A stretch of 64,000 nt of DNA from Tetracladium setigerum. Its lineage: Eukaryota > Ascomycota > Leotiomycetes > Helotiales. Under the pieces are notes generated by a model, which did not search any database, was not told the origin of the DNA, and worked only from the letters and a program-made list of their open reading frames with translations. Of the stretch, positions 1 to 11,277 are shown piece after piece. Where the stretch lies: assembly GCA_031472005.1 (NCBI GenBank), contig PZJY01000013.1:1178001-1242000 (forward strand). Direction: 5' to 3'. Within the stretch, counting starts at the first letter, position 1, and each line of letters opens with the position of its first letter. The position numbers and the translations under genes are program-made.

Positions 1-91
1 TCACTACTGTACTCCGTTGTCACATACCTACTCGGTAATACCACTCGTACAGTACGGCTACGGTGCAGCAAACCACACGGACTTCACGATC

Positions 92-3000
92 ATGGCCTCC
101 TCAACCGACATCACATACGAATGCGACTTCTCCGGCTGTGGGCGCCGGTTCAAGAGACAGGAACACCTCACCCGTCACCAACGCAGCCACGACCCCTCGA
201 ATGTATTCGTCTGTGAAATCTGTCAGAAAGTCTTCAATCGAAAGTAAGCTAGCTAGCTACCTTGCCTATCTTTACCTACCCACCGACCTAGCTCTTTGCC
301 CGGTGATTTCTACCTTGTCTATCCCCCAACGGCGATCGGCGCTTGGCTATTGGGTCAAGTGTCTACTCCAAGCTTTGTGGGATGCGGAAGCGGTGTTGTG
401 ATACATCAGATTGCAGAAGTGCTGTACTGTACCAAGCTCGCAATCTCATATCGATAACAGGAGGATGAAGGGTTCAAGGAGCTCCGTCGAGTGCACTCGC
501 TACTACCGCTCCTGTACGCATCGACTCTTGTTAAAGTTCAGCTGGAGATTATCGGGATTGGAAGTTCCTTTCCTGTGCTCAATCAATTTCACAATTGCGA
601 GATTGATGATGTGCTGGATGCCGACATTCTCAACACATCCGACGAATTCCTGTACTGTACAGCTGTCATGTCTCTTGTCCGCATGCTTTCCGTTGTGTTT
701 ATTGTCCACCGTAGCGGGGTCACGTTGTCTAGCGATGGATATTGAAGACGAGGTGTTGACGATAGCCAAACCATTTACTGACGCTGTGTCTGTTCCAGAG
801 ACAGTTTAAATAGACATTTGGCAGTCCACGCTGACGTGTTGACGCTGCCATCCTCCAAAAAGACGAGGAGAGCATGTGTCGCCTGTCGCAGGGGAAAGAA
901 CAAATGTGATGGCGAACCGAGGTGTTCGACTTGTATTAAGCGCGAGATTGAGTGCGTCTATGAGAACAAGAACGATGTAGAAGACGAACATGTCTCTCCT
1001 GCCGATGATGTGCAAATGGGAGGAACTTCGGACGGTATCAGCCCTGAGAGCTTTAATCAGAGCGATCAACATCCAGGCTCAAGCACCAGAAGCGGCCATT
1101 CATTCGATTCTCCACATTCGCTACAAAGCGAAGCCAGCACGGGAGCAACATCAGCAAGTCCCATATCAAACGACCAAACGAGAACCCAGCCACTTCACGG
1201 CTCAAATCAATCACCTCCTATACCCCCATCCCTTGAGCAGCGGAATGTAATCAATTGGATGGCCACGCGGGTTATTCGACAAGATCCAGCCCCCCCTACA
1301 AAGCTGTACGATGAACCGAAATATGAGCTTTACACACAGGAATTTTTTCATACAGTCCATCTTAGGTGGGAGCTTATACATCGCCCAACGTACAGGGACA
1401 CTAGCTCGGATCCGCTCGTAGTATACTCAATGAGGATGATGGGCGCTTGGGTTCTTGGTACGGATGATTCCAGGTCTTACGCCTTAGCTACGCATGAGAC
1501 GTGTGTAAATGCGATATTACCCAAATTGGTAAGCCTCCTCTTGGAGTGAACGAGAAATCTACTGTGCTAATCGTACGAAGCACCAAGTTACTTGTCGTGA
1601 CGACTTTTGGCAAACTCCAACGCCGAACTTTTGTTTTGCGGCACTTTTAAATATTATCTTCCCTTTATACACTGGAGTAGGTCTCGCACTTGAGGTAGAT
1701 TGAGGACGGTGTTGATGAGATTATTAGGATGAAAGAAAAATATCACGTGCCGCTATTCTTTTAAACACTTTGGTTGCAGCTCTTCGAGAGGTTGGATTTT
1801 TTGACGAGTATACAGGTAATTTTCAAATCTTGTTCCATAATGGACTTTTTGGCACGGAATCGCAAATTAACTTTGAAATTTAGCATGGCCAGATGAGAAA
1901 CCAAACCTGTTCCCGCCGATGCGGATGGGAGCTCTCGGACAAAGGCAGAGGTATGCAAATCAATGTAAACTCAGACAATATTCCTAAAATTCTCAGATTA
2001 GCAGCATACCTATACAAAATCGACGCTTATTTATCTATCCTACGAAATAAACCTCCCACAATCAGCGCAGCAGATCTCTACTTTCATCTTCCAACAACAT
2101 TCACTCTTTACAACTCAAATGGTCTTCATCTCTGGGAAGAACGTCAAATGTCAGAACCCTGCTACCGAAACCAAACAACAATGTTTCAGATGATCACAGA
2201 CAAGTTGACAAACTTGGGTGATATCGAGACTGATCCAATGCTTTTAGAAGATATACAAATGTGTTTAGCTGGGGCATGGTCGCAAATCTGGAACAGCTCC
2301 CAACTAAACAGGCTGTTCGCGACATGTCCCACAGTCTTGACTGATGAAAAACTCGGTATCAAGCGACAACTCGATAGCTTAAAAGCACGCCTAGATATCA
2401 TCAAAAACCGAGTAACTCCATACGGCCAAGAGCCCTACCTCCCACTCAAATATTACCTCGGTCCAGAAGATCCATCCACACCAAATGCCGCTCACATAGC
2501 AGCAGCCAGGATGAATGACCTCCTCGCCGACTCCCTAATGCTCTACCACCTCCTCAGCATCCTCACCAGCACAGACATTGGAACACTCATTCGCATCATC
2601 AAAGATCAAAAACTCACCCCAGTCGAAGAAGCCTCCGAATTCCAAGCCCAAGAGCGCCAAAACCGTCTCTTCCAAGTAAAAATCTGGGGAGGCAGCTCAC
2701 TAGCTCGCAGTGCCCTCTGCCACTGCGTCAACATCCTCCTTGTCGCCAGTCGTCAAACGCCCAATCGAAAACCAGATCATCAAGATCCCATCGCTCACAT
2801 CGCGCTCACCTTCGCCACGGTCGTCGTGTATAGCTACGCCATATATAGTACTTGCGCGTGCGAGATGTGTCTCCCAGTACCCCATCTCCCTGTCTTCGAG
2901 CTGACAAAACCGGAGACTGAAGTTTTTGTGAGGGAGAGGAGTGCTTGGATTGAGCTGGGTGCTGATTTGAGACCGCAGATTGAGGGGGTGCAGATTTGCA

Positions 3001-3113
3001 TCTGTAATAGCACTTATTTGACGGCGGTGTTTAAGGCGTATTTGCCGCTGGGTTGGGAGGTTGCGAATATGATTCCTGATGAGCCGGGGAGTGTTCCAGA
3101 CGGGGTTCAGTGA
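92..3113 (+). CDS. C2H2 and Zn2Cys6 dual zinc-finger transcription factor with fungal TF domain
   Basis: Probable nuclear DNA-binding regulator; target genes unknown. My model has exons 92-243, 799-1528, 1581-1676, 1728-1815, 1884-1950 and 1997-3113, which join in frame to 749 residues. Two C2H2 fingers (C11-H33 and C41-H61) are followed by a canonical Zn2Cys6 cluster (C77-C103, spacing C-x2-C-x6-C-x5-C-x2-C-x6-C) and a Ser-rich linker. The C-terminal half matches the fungal-specific TF domain (YKIDAYLSILRNKPP, LYFHLPTTF). The first intron splits finger 2 and is 555 bp, about ten times the other introns (46-68 bp). The ATG at 92 is chosen because it sits just before finger 1. The frame stays open upstream to the window edge, so an extra 5' exon cannot be excluded. 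Family assignment is firm; individual splice sites are inferred. Confidence 0.85.
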
Positions 3114-3687
3114 CATATTGGTAGCATTTAAGAGCTTATCTATTATAAAGCAAAATTACATCAAAGACAAAGAAAATCCTGTTCATATTCGCTTGACTTT
3201 ACGGAACAGGTAATTTTACGTTTAACTGTGGCCGTGGGTTCAGCAAATGATGTAAAAATGGAAATTTCAACCAAAATGTTGTCATGGACCACAGCAGTGA
3301 ATGCTGGTTGTATTGTATAGAGTTTTGACTTTCTCGTTTGACGGGAAGGAAGTAGGTAAGGTAGGTTGGTTAGTCAACCTATTACTTACTGTAAACGAAG
3401 GTACGTCCACCACTCCATGAGATGGAAGGCAATGAATAGTAGATTAGATTGGGCAGATGTGCCTGCAGTTCGAATACAAGTAAAAGAAATCATATTTCAA
3501 ATAGACATTAAATTAGCTCTATTTCTGTCTGATCTAGAGTGATAGCATGCAGTTTCATAAAACAACAGTGGCCCCGAACAGCTTGCTCTTCCTCATTAAA
3601 ACGATCGTAGAGGGGCATGCAGGCACACCAAAAAAATCAAATCAACACCACAGCTTGCTCTCTCACTCGCTCGCTCGCTCATCTATT
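3114..3687. other. Convergent intergenic region
   Basis: Tail-to-tail gap between the transcription factor and the aspartic protease. It should hold both 3' ends. I see no ORF with protein-like composition and no repeat of note. Confidence 0.6.
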
Positions 3688-5383
3688 CTATGCAAAAAAC
3701 AAACCGCCACTCAGCATCACCATGCAAATCGACACACCCAGCCCCACCATCGCACTACTACTCCCAACTTTCCCTCCCGCACTCGGTGGAGTCGACGTAG
3801 AAGTGGAAGTAGCACTCCCACCAAACGACGAAGTGATCGAAGCCACACTCGTCGATGTAGACGTCTCCGACGATGCCGTCGTACTCAAAACCCTCACTCT
3901 CGTCCCCGAACTCACATAATCCACCCCACCATGAAAGATGGCCGTCTGCACAACCTGCACCTCCGTAGCCACCTTACTCACACCCGGAATCCTCGTGTCA
4001 CTCTCCTTGAAATCCACAATCTTCTGCGTCTTCGAGTCCGGGTTCATCTGCGCCATGGCCACGACATTATTACTTAAATCATAAACCACATACGCACTTC
4101 TCAAAAACGTATCTCCCAGAATCGCGAGTCCTCCCATAGAGGGGTGGATACCGAAGACGCAGATTCCGTCGCCGGTATTGCCTGGGTAAGGGGAGTTTTC
4201 TATACTGCCGAAGATACTTTCGAGCGAGAAGACGAGTTCGGAGAGTGGGACGGTGATGTCGACGCCGTTGTCTGAGTCGCCGAAGCGAAAGGTGAATGAT
4301 ACGCCTGGGTTGGTGGCGATGCTGCACCATACGTAGACGAAGCCAGAAGGGACGCTTCCATTGCGGGGTTTGGTGTCGTCGTTCGCGCTGACGAGGTAGA
4401 AGATTTCGGCGGCGAGTCGGTCGGGGAGGTAGGTGAATGTGGTGCCTGAGTCTAGGATGACGGGGGTCGGGGATGATGAGAGGGTGGACTGCCATGTCAT
4501 GTTATGCATTACGAAAGAGGTCATGGCGACGGTGAAATAGTCGTATATTTGGGTGCCTTTGGATGATTTGCGAGTTATCACGGGCATTTGGACGAGATCG
4601 CCCATGTATTTATCAGTGTCCATGCCACCGAAGATGATTGAACCTGTTTGGGAATCCCGCGAGTTGAGGTAGAGCGAGTAGGCTTTAAGGTTTATGAGTC
4701 CTTGGTCAAACATTTGATCAAGCAAGGTCGGGTAGGTGAAGGGAGTGTCGTCGAAACCGTTGTTGGATGCTTCTGTCAAGGTGTAACCAAGTCCCATTAC
4801 TCCAGTCCAGTATTTTGCCCACTTTGCAAGACCAAGTGTCTGTCCTTTGACTGTCACACCTCCAACTTGAATATCTTCGGAAATATAATCCCCACAGCAG
4901 AGTTTCCACCAGCGTAAGTAATGTTGAACTCATCCTTGTAGACCACTTTGTAGCTCGTGGATGCGTTGGCCTTGACTATTATTGCACGTTAGCAACTTTC
5001 TGTGCACTGTACTGTAAATGTAAAAACCAATGGAAAAACCAAGAATGCTCACAAGAACTTTCGCAGCCTCCATACGTCAACCACCAATCCCGATCCCGAC
5101 AACGCCGGGCCGCTGCATCTGTGAACCAAGTATCACTGCTTCCCGTATCTACCAAAAGATTTATACTCTGAGGCGGAGTTCCAACCGCAACCTTCGCGAC
5201 ATAGGATCCACCGGTGATATTGTTTAACAATTCCACCTCATTGGCATTTTGACGCGGAAGGATATTTCTTTGGCTTAGAGTGGTCGGATGATTCGACTTT
5301 GTGAGATCCAATATAATTGCAGCTTGAGAACCCCAAGACAAGAGCCCAACCGAAAGTGTAGCAGAAACCGCAATGGCCTTCAT
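3688..5383 (-). CDS. GPI-anchored pepsin-like aspartic protease (A1 family), one frameshift
   Basis: Secreted or cell-wall acid endopeptidase of the yapsin/OpsB type. Exon 1 is 5383-5053, the intron 5052-4976 (77 bp) and exon 2 4975-3688; about 539 residues if one base is added. A signal peptide covers about residues 1-22. The two catalytic motifs are DTGSS (Asp about 79) and DSGTT (Asp about 286), with the usual GGLAILGDTFLRSAYVVYD region. A Ser/Thr-rich stretch and a hydrophobic tail ending in GGLFFA suggest a GPI anchor. The reading frame breaks at the C4 run 4890-4893: upstream the frame encodes ITYAGGNSAV, downstream GDYISEDIQVGG, and a fifth C would join them. I treat this as a sequence error, though a real one-base deletion is possible. 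A CA/CT microsatellite lies 14 bp before the start codon. Confidence 0.88.
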
Positions 5384-5424
5384 GATTGCCAGACAGACAC
5401 ACACACACACACACACACACTTTT

Positions 5425-5467
<43 letters not shown>

Positions 5468-7074
5468 CCTCTCTATTGAAAAAGTGAAGAACGTGGGAAT
5501 AGAAAATCACCAAAGACCGAGGCGCGATCTCCAAGCTCTGCGGTGTCCCTCCTCGGGTGACGCGCCGACCAGGGTAGTTTGATTGCAAAAACAGCTGGAA
5601 AACACACAACGAAACAAACACGCAACAAACAGTGACAAAGCAGGATAACAAACAGAACAGAACAGAGAAGAGAAAAGAAGTGGAAACTTCAATGTACTTG
5701 TACTTACGGAGGTATACTATACCAAGGAAAAAGCTAGCTTGAGCTACCTACCTCTTTCACTCGTTCGTTGGGTTCCCCCTCAACTCGGCATGATCTTGGC
5801 TGGTGAGGCACAGGCACAGAATACGAAGCGAAAATATTGAAAAAGAGCAGATTTATCCAGATTCTGGTTTGGTCAGGGCACAGCACATCATCCGGCCTTC
5901 TCCATGATGCTTGGCTGTGATGGAGATAGCGAATCGGGCGCGGGGGAGATCTGAATGTAACCCCTGGCATTGACATGTTCCGATCTTGATGCGTGTGCGC
6001 TATTTCAAAGGTCTGGCGATGATGTGGTCTAGTTTGGAGGGACTTTGGAGGGAGACTCGGGAAGGAGCGCTTCGTCTCTTTGCGGGGGGCAAGGATGTCT
6101 TGAGGGAGAGAATGAATGATGCGAAGGAGGAGAGAATATGTGTGGGGATTTTGAATCTTCATAATCGCGCGTATTTCACGTGATGTTGTTCTCATTCCGT
6201 CGTCGGCGTTGTGAGCCCGGTCTTGAGGACTCCTGGGCAAACACGAAGTACATTTGATACCAGCGACGACTTCAAAGTAAAGACTACCTAACATAATGAC
6301 TGTATATATATCCAAGTAGTATATAGGGAGGAGTGCTGGAACTGGGAATCGTGAGTGTGTTATGTTAACATGATACTTTTTTAACGAACTCTAAGGTAAG
6401 CTTTTTTATAGTACAATACAACAACAAATCTCCCTGCTTGTACAAATAATACTCAACAAACATAATCCTGAACAGCACATCCATCACCTTAAAAGCCTTA
6501 AAGTGCATATATCCCAATCCAAAACACCCCCACAATGCAAATAATACATGATCCATTCACCCATCCCACCTTTCCAATAATAAACCCAAGCTCCAACCCA
6601 ACATACCATGTTGAGACCAGATCTAACCAACCAACCAACCCAATGAATAAATATCCCTTCCTATATTTGACTATATTTTCCCAACCGTATTCCGACCCCA
6701 AGTAGTGGGCCGAGTAATTGACTCTAGATCCTTTTGAATCCTGAAGTCTTGTTGTTTTAGCCTTGGTACCTCCGTTTCGTAAAGATGAGTGAGGTTCCGC
6801 ACGTGGGGCAGGGCCAAGGTGTTTCCTCTGAAGTGACATGGGGCCTTTTTTGAGGGGGCTGGACCATCGTCGTTTCTCTTACACCACCAAAGTAATTTCT
6901 TGTCGTCACTGTCAAACATATTCTCCCTTCCACTGGCGTCGCGCGATGCGCTTTCCGTCATGCCGTACGACTTCCTGAATCGTGATTTTGCCGTTAAGTA
7001 ATTCTCTGATGTATCCCGTCGAGGGGAAGGCTTGTCTTCCGAGCATATCCAACCCTCCAGCTGAGATCTCTGCT
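5384..7074. other. Intergenic region upstream of the protease
   Basis: Contains the microsatellite and presumably the protease promoter, then the 3' flank of the rhodopsin-domain gene. Open frames here (for example 5734-6315, minus strand) show no domain or protein-like composition. A copy of TACGGAGGTA lies at 5705-5714. Confidence 0.55.
5397..5462. repeat. Compound microsatellite (AC)12 and (CT)17
   Basis: (AC)12 at 5397-5420 and (CT)17 at 5429-5462, separated by a T-rich spacer. On the protease strand this is GA then GT repeat, ending 13 bp before the ATG at 5383, so it lies in the 5' UTR or core promoter. Confidence 0.95.
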
Positions 7075-8369
7075 TCATCGATGAGGTCTGCCTCCATCTC
7101 TTGAAACCGTCACATCAACTGTCCTCACAATTCCCTCCAGAATATGCTCTTCACTTGCACTATCCAGAGGAACCTCCCTTATCTTCACCGACTTTGGATT
7201 CTTCAATCGATCCGCCACACTTCCATTTCTTGAAAGTTGAGCATGTGAACTACCTCCGTTGGCTGTTGATTCGACGACCGATCGATTCCAGGTATTGCTA
7301 TGTGGAATATCCCCTCTCAGGCTTATTCCCCCACCGTATCCAGTCAGACCATATGAACTGCTGTTCTTTGTGCTTCCAAAGCCTGTAATGTGCCACGCGT
7401 GGAGGAGAGGCCGGATCGTTACGAGGGATGCAGCAATGATAGCGATTCCGGGTTCGATGAGGGTCCATACCATCGCATCGTTGGCGGTGTATAAATTATC
7501 GGAATAGTCGCTCAGTTCAATGAGGTACTTGAGTCGAATCAGGGTGGCCACGCTAGCGAACACGCCAAGTGACAGTACAAAGCAGACAGTTAGCTTCTTC
7601 TGCATAGTCATCTGCGAGTGGTTAGTGAAAATTCAATCGTTCGGATTGCGGTCGCGTTTCAATCCTTTCTTACTTTGACCTTCCAAATCATAAACATGGG
7701 AAGTATAGAGTACAGCCAATCGCTGACGATGGTCATTACTGATATCGAGTATGCGGCAGCTAGGAAACTATCTCCACTGGCGCAACGACCTCCCTCGATC
7801 GTATAATCCCATTGGAAGGCCACGGGCTGGCATTGAAAGAACTGGTAAAAGATGATAACAGTAGACCAAACAAAGACGATTGCCATCGAGATTCGTAGAG
7901 TCCAAATATATCGCTTGAGAATAGCTATGCGGAGAAGAAACACGCCGATAGACATCTTGATGCACATCATATTTAGAACGTAGGTTATAGTTGCAAGAGC
8001 TTGATACTAGCAGGTGTTAGAAGTGTGCCGGCTAGGAGGATGGAAGAGTGTACTTTGAGTGCTTCGATCTCATTCTTCTGAGGAAGAGTCTTGTTGTGAT
8101 GACCCAAACCCCACTTGACAGCCAGGAGGATGAAGGCACAAGAAAGAGTGAAGACAGCCTACAAGTCGTTAGATTGTTCGATTGCGAAGATCGACAGCTC
8201 ATACCTGTGATAAAAGCATCAACCAATCATCAGGTGAGAATGACTTGGTAATGAATACTCTGACATAGAATCGAAGAAGAACCGTAATCGTGCTCAGCCC
8301 TAGGAAGACCGAAGCAACTATTGCCACCTCCGCTCCATTGTATTCGTTTGGGTCGGTGATGTCAACCAT
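7075..8369 (-). CDS. Fungal rhodopsin-domain (PTH11-like) integral membrane protein
   Basis: Seven-helix plasma-membrane protein of the large fungal family sharing a rhodopsin-like domain; members are proposed receptors, but the ligand is unknown. Exons are 8369-8205, 8158-8054, 8006-7674 and 7611-7075, with introns of 46, 47 and 62 bp, all in phase 0, giving 379 residues. Helices are visible from residue 11 on (VAIVASVFLGLSTITVLLRF, MCIKMSIGVFLLRIAI, ISMAIVFVWSTVIIFYQFF, LTVCFVLSLGVFASVATLI). The characteristic SDWLYSILPMFMIWKVK loop is present, followed by a short first part of the loop with an aromatic/Cys patch (FFQCQPVAFQWD). The last 110 residues are a polar cytosolic tail. No Lys for retinal binding is apparent, so it is not a light-driven pump. 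No partner gene is adjacent. Confidence 0.85.
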
Positions 8370-11277
8370 TGTAAAGCTGTTGGATTCAGGCCGTCCCTGA
8401 ATCTGTCGAGTCTATCAAAGCCTTCCCAGGTTGATGTAGTGGTAGGAAAAACAAAAGAACTAACTGAGATCAAGCGAAGACTTGCGGGGGAAGGAGACTT
8501 ATCTATGGCACCCATGTGCTGTAGGCAAGGATCACTTCCATGTGGAACCAAGGGGGTTCATGGGTTCCTTGCATACTTCCAAGATGACAGTCGATATCAG
8601 ACAAATTAAAAATGTGCACAAGTTTGCACAGGAAATCCGAAAGCGTGTCTTACCTGCAGCGTGTGCCTCAGGGATGATGCTTACCAGACTTCTGGAAGGG
8701 GACTACTTCTGTAGGCCTGGCCAGAAGTAACTATGGATGATATGATATTCAACTAGGGCGAAAAGAACAAGGAAGCGGTACTTTGAGTGGTGAGACACCG
8801 GTGTGTATTTTTCCTTCTGTGCCGCTCCCTTCAACGTCTCCCCGTTGTTTATCAACGGGTATCGAAACGCCAGAAATGCCATCGCTTGTCGCAAGATCCC
8901 CTGTCAACCCACAAAAAGGATTGCAGCCCAATCACGTAGAGGATGTGCCTGGCATCGCTTCGACGTCCACTACTGCAAGTGCAAGTCGAGGATGGATGGG
9001 GATGAGGTGAGCTGACGGGAAGCACAAGGGATACGGAGGTACGAAAGTGTGAATTGTTGACTCGAGCGTGCAATTGCACTTGCAATAATGTGAGTTGCCC
9101 CTGAAGAATACTTTGCCCTAAGATACGGCAATACCAGCCTAAAAGCAGAGATATCTTGACTCTGGTACGAGGCACCCAATGGTGGAGATCGGGCCAGCCA
9201 TTTTGCATGTTGGCGTGAGGTGCAGCTTAGCCAAAACTCGCAGTTGGCTATCTGGAACGAGAGCACTCGACAACCCCTTGTTCGCCTCTCATGGTGATTG
9301 TGACGACAGATGCAGCACTCGAGTGCAAATGGGTGAGTGGGTGAGTGAGTGATGATAAGCAGACGTCCCAATTCGCATAAAGGCGTGGACGAAGGAGGCG
9401 CCGGTCAATTATTGGGGGATGGGATGGGATGGACCATGGAGTCTTGGCCATCACGATCGAATCTTGCAAGCGACTCCGGACCTGGCAAGGCTGCAGGGCC
9501 AGCACGCGCTCCAAGGTGCTCCCAACAAGCTGCTGCACGACGCGTGCGGAGTTAAAGGATTGTGTTTCATAACTGTTGAATTTTGGGAGATATATCTCGC
9601 AGCTTTCCTGCCTCTCGTTCCCCTTCCAATATCACTCATCAAGTTATCATGGCCGTCTTCAATGTTGTTCAACGTCGAGATGTGTCGTCCCATCATGCCC
9701 AGCCAAGTCTCGACGCTCCCGGCGGCCGGAAGGGCAAATTGCTGTCGATCTTCCCTGGGATGAGAAGAGGTCTGACCACTTGTATTTTTGGTCACGGTAA
9801 GAACAAGGATGCCCTCAAGACTTAGCCAGACACGACGCGACGACCAAAAGACGTGGTATGGAGAGTGTCTCCGTATCCCCAGAAATCTAATTGATCTTCT
9901 GTTCCTGCACATCCGAAGAAGCTTCATTCTTCGGTGACAGCCAGAGTAGGAGTAACGGCCGAGGGTATCAAAGTATATCCGACACTAAAACCTGACACTA
10001 CCCGTCACACTAGGCTTGGAAGGCATTGATGGCCGACCTGCCGACCCAAGCATGCATGAGACGCGGGAACGAACTCGACTCGACGACATTGTGCTAAAAA
10101 GACTCTACTCCGTAACTGGAGAGGCGAGCGTCCAAAGAATGAGACGAAACAAACGCTATTGTGATGGCGACGACTAGTCTCTAGTTTCTGCGGAGTCGAG
10201 ACGCGGGATGGGTATTGACTTGTGTCAACCTCGGGTGAAAAGGAGAATGTGATTCCACTCAACTTCATGAGGGGTTTTTTGGGTGGTGGAGATGAGGTAG
10301 AACAAGTCTAGAACAAGAGCAGTCCTCACTAGAACCCTCGCTTCGAAAAGAGGCGTTCTGCCTCGGTTGCAGCTTGCAGCTTGCAGCTTGCTTTTCATTA
10401 TTGATGCTAATCGTTGACGTAGGTACTACTGTAAGTTTCTGGGATGGTCCTCTTTCTCCGTGCGCTTTAGTGGCAATAGATTCCACTTTCAAATAGATCT
10501 TGTAACCGAGTTCCATAATGAATGTGATGAACGTCCAGATCCTGATCTAAAGACCATATTTGGAAGTATTTCCGTTGGTGCTGTGAACCGTGGACTTGGT
10601 GATCGTCGTGAAATACGCGATAAAGTGTCCGAATTGACCGAGATGGCTTCGTCATGATGTGAAGCGGCAGAGATTGCAGGCGCCTCTTTATGATCACTTA
10701 ATCATTTCATGAAGATGGTTCCGAGGTTCTCTTCCTAGGCTTGTGAAAGAAACGAGTCAAGATGATTTTTTGTGTTGGCAGAAAAGGGGATTTGGGGAGT
10801 GCAAGAGGGAGGAGAGGGAGGAGTGGAGGTGATACAGTTGGGAGCACCAAGACTTTTTCAACAATGTTTTTCGAATTCGCGGTTTGGAAGGGTCTTGCCT
10901 AAAGGCAACTTTTTGCGATGTGCAACAAATGCGGATGACGCGGCCGCTTTTCCCGCTCTCACTGTTGCATGTCGTGGTCGACTGTCGATCTGAAAGTGTT
11001 GTCGATTCATTCGCCAGAAGGGTAATTTATACACGCGGTATGTCACTAACAACCAAACCTGAAGCACGCGTACGGTATGTGACGAGAACACGTTATGGGA
11101 TAAAGGGTGTGAGATTTCACAGAATCCATACTCTCTATTTCTTGATACTACTATCGCCAATATCCAAATCACGTTCTGTTTAAAAGCATCAGGTGGTTTG
11201 TCTGCTTCAAATAACTGACAAGCCACACCCATCTCGTCCTCGTCCTCGTCTCCTTGTATATATACATACTATCTCGA
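8370..11277. other. Gene-poor intergenic region
   Basis: About 2.9 kb with only short, overlapping frames on both strands and no recognisable domain. It should contain the promoter of the rhodopsin-domain gene at its left end. Motif copies TACGGAGGTA (9032-9041) and TACTCCGTA (10106-10114) occur. A triple CTTGCAG-type direct repeat lies near 10366-10390. Confidence 0.5.

Noticed and set aside
5734..6315. 193-residue minus-strand ORF
   Set aside because: No ATG-context, domain or protein-like composition; lies in the protease upstream region.
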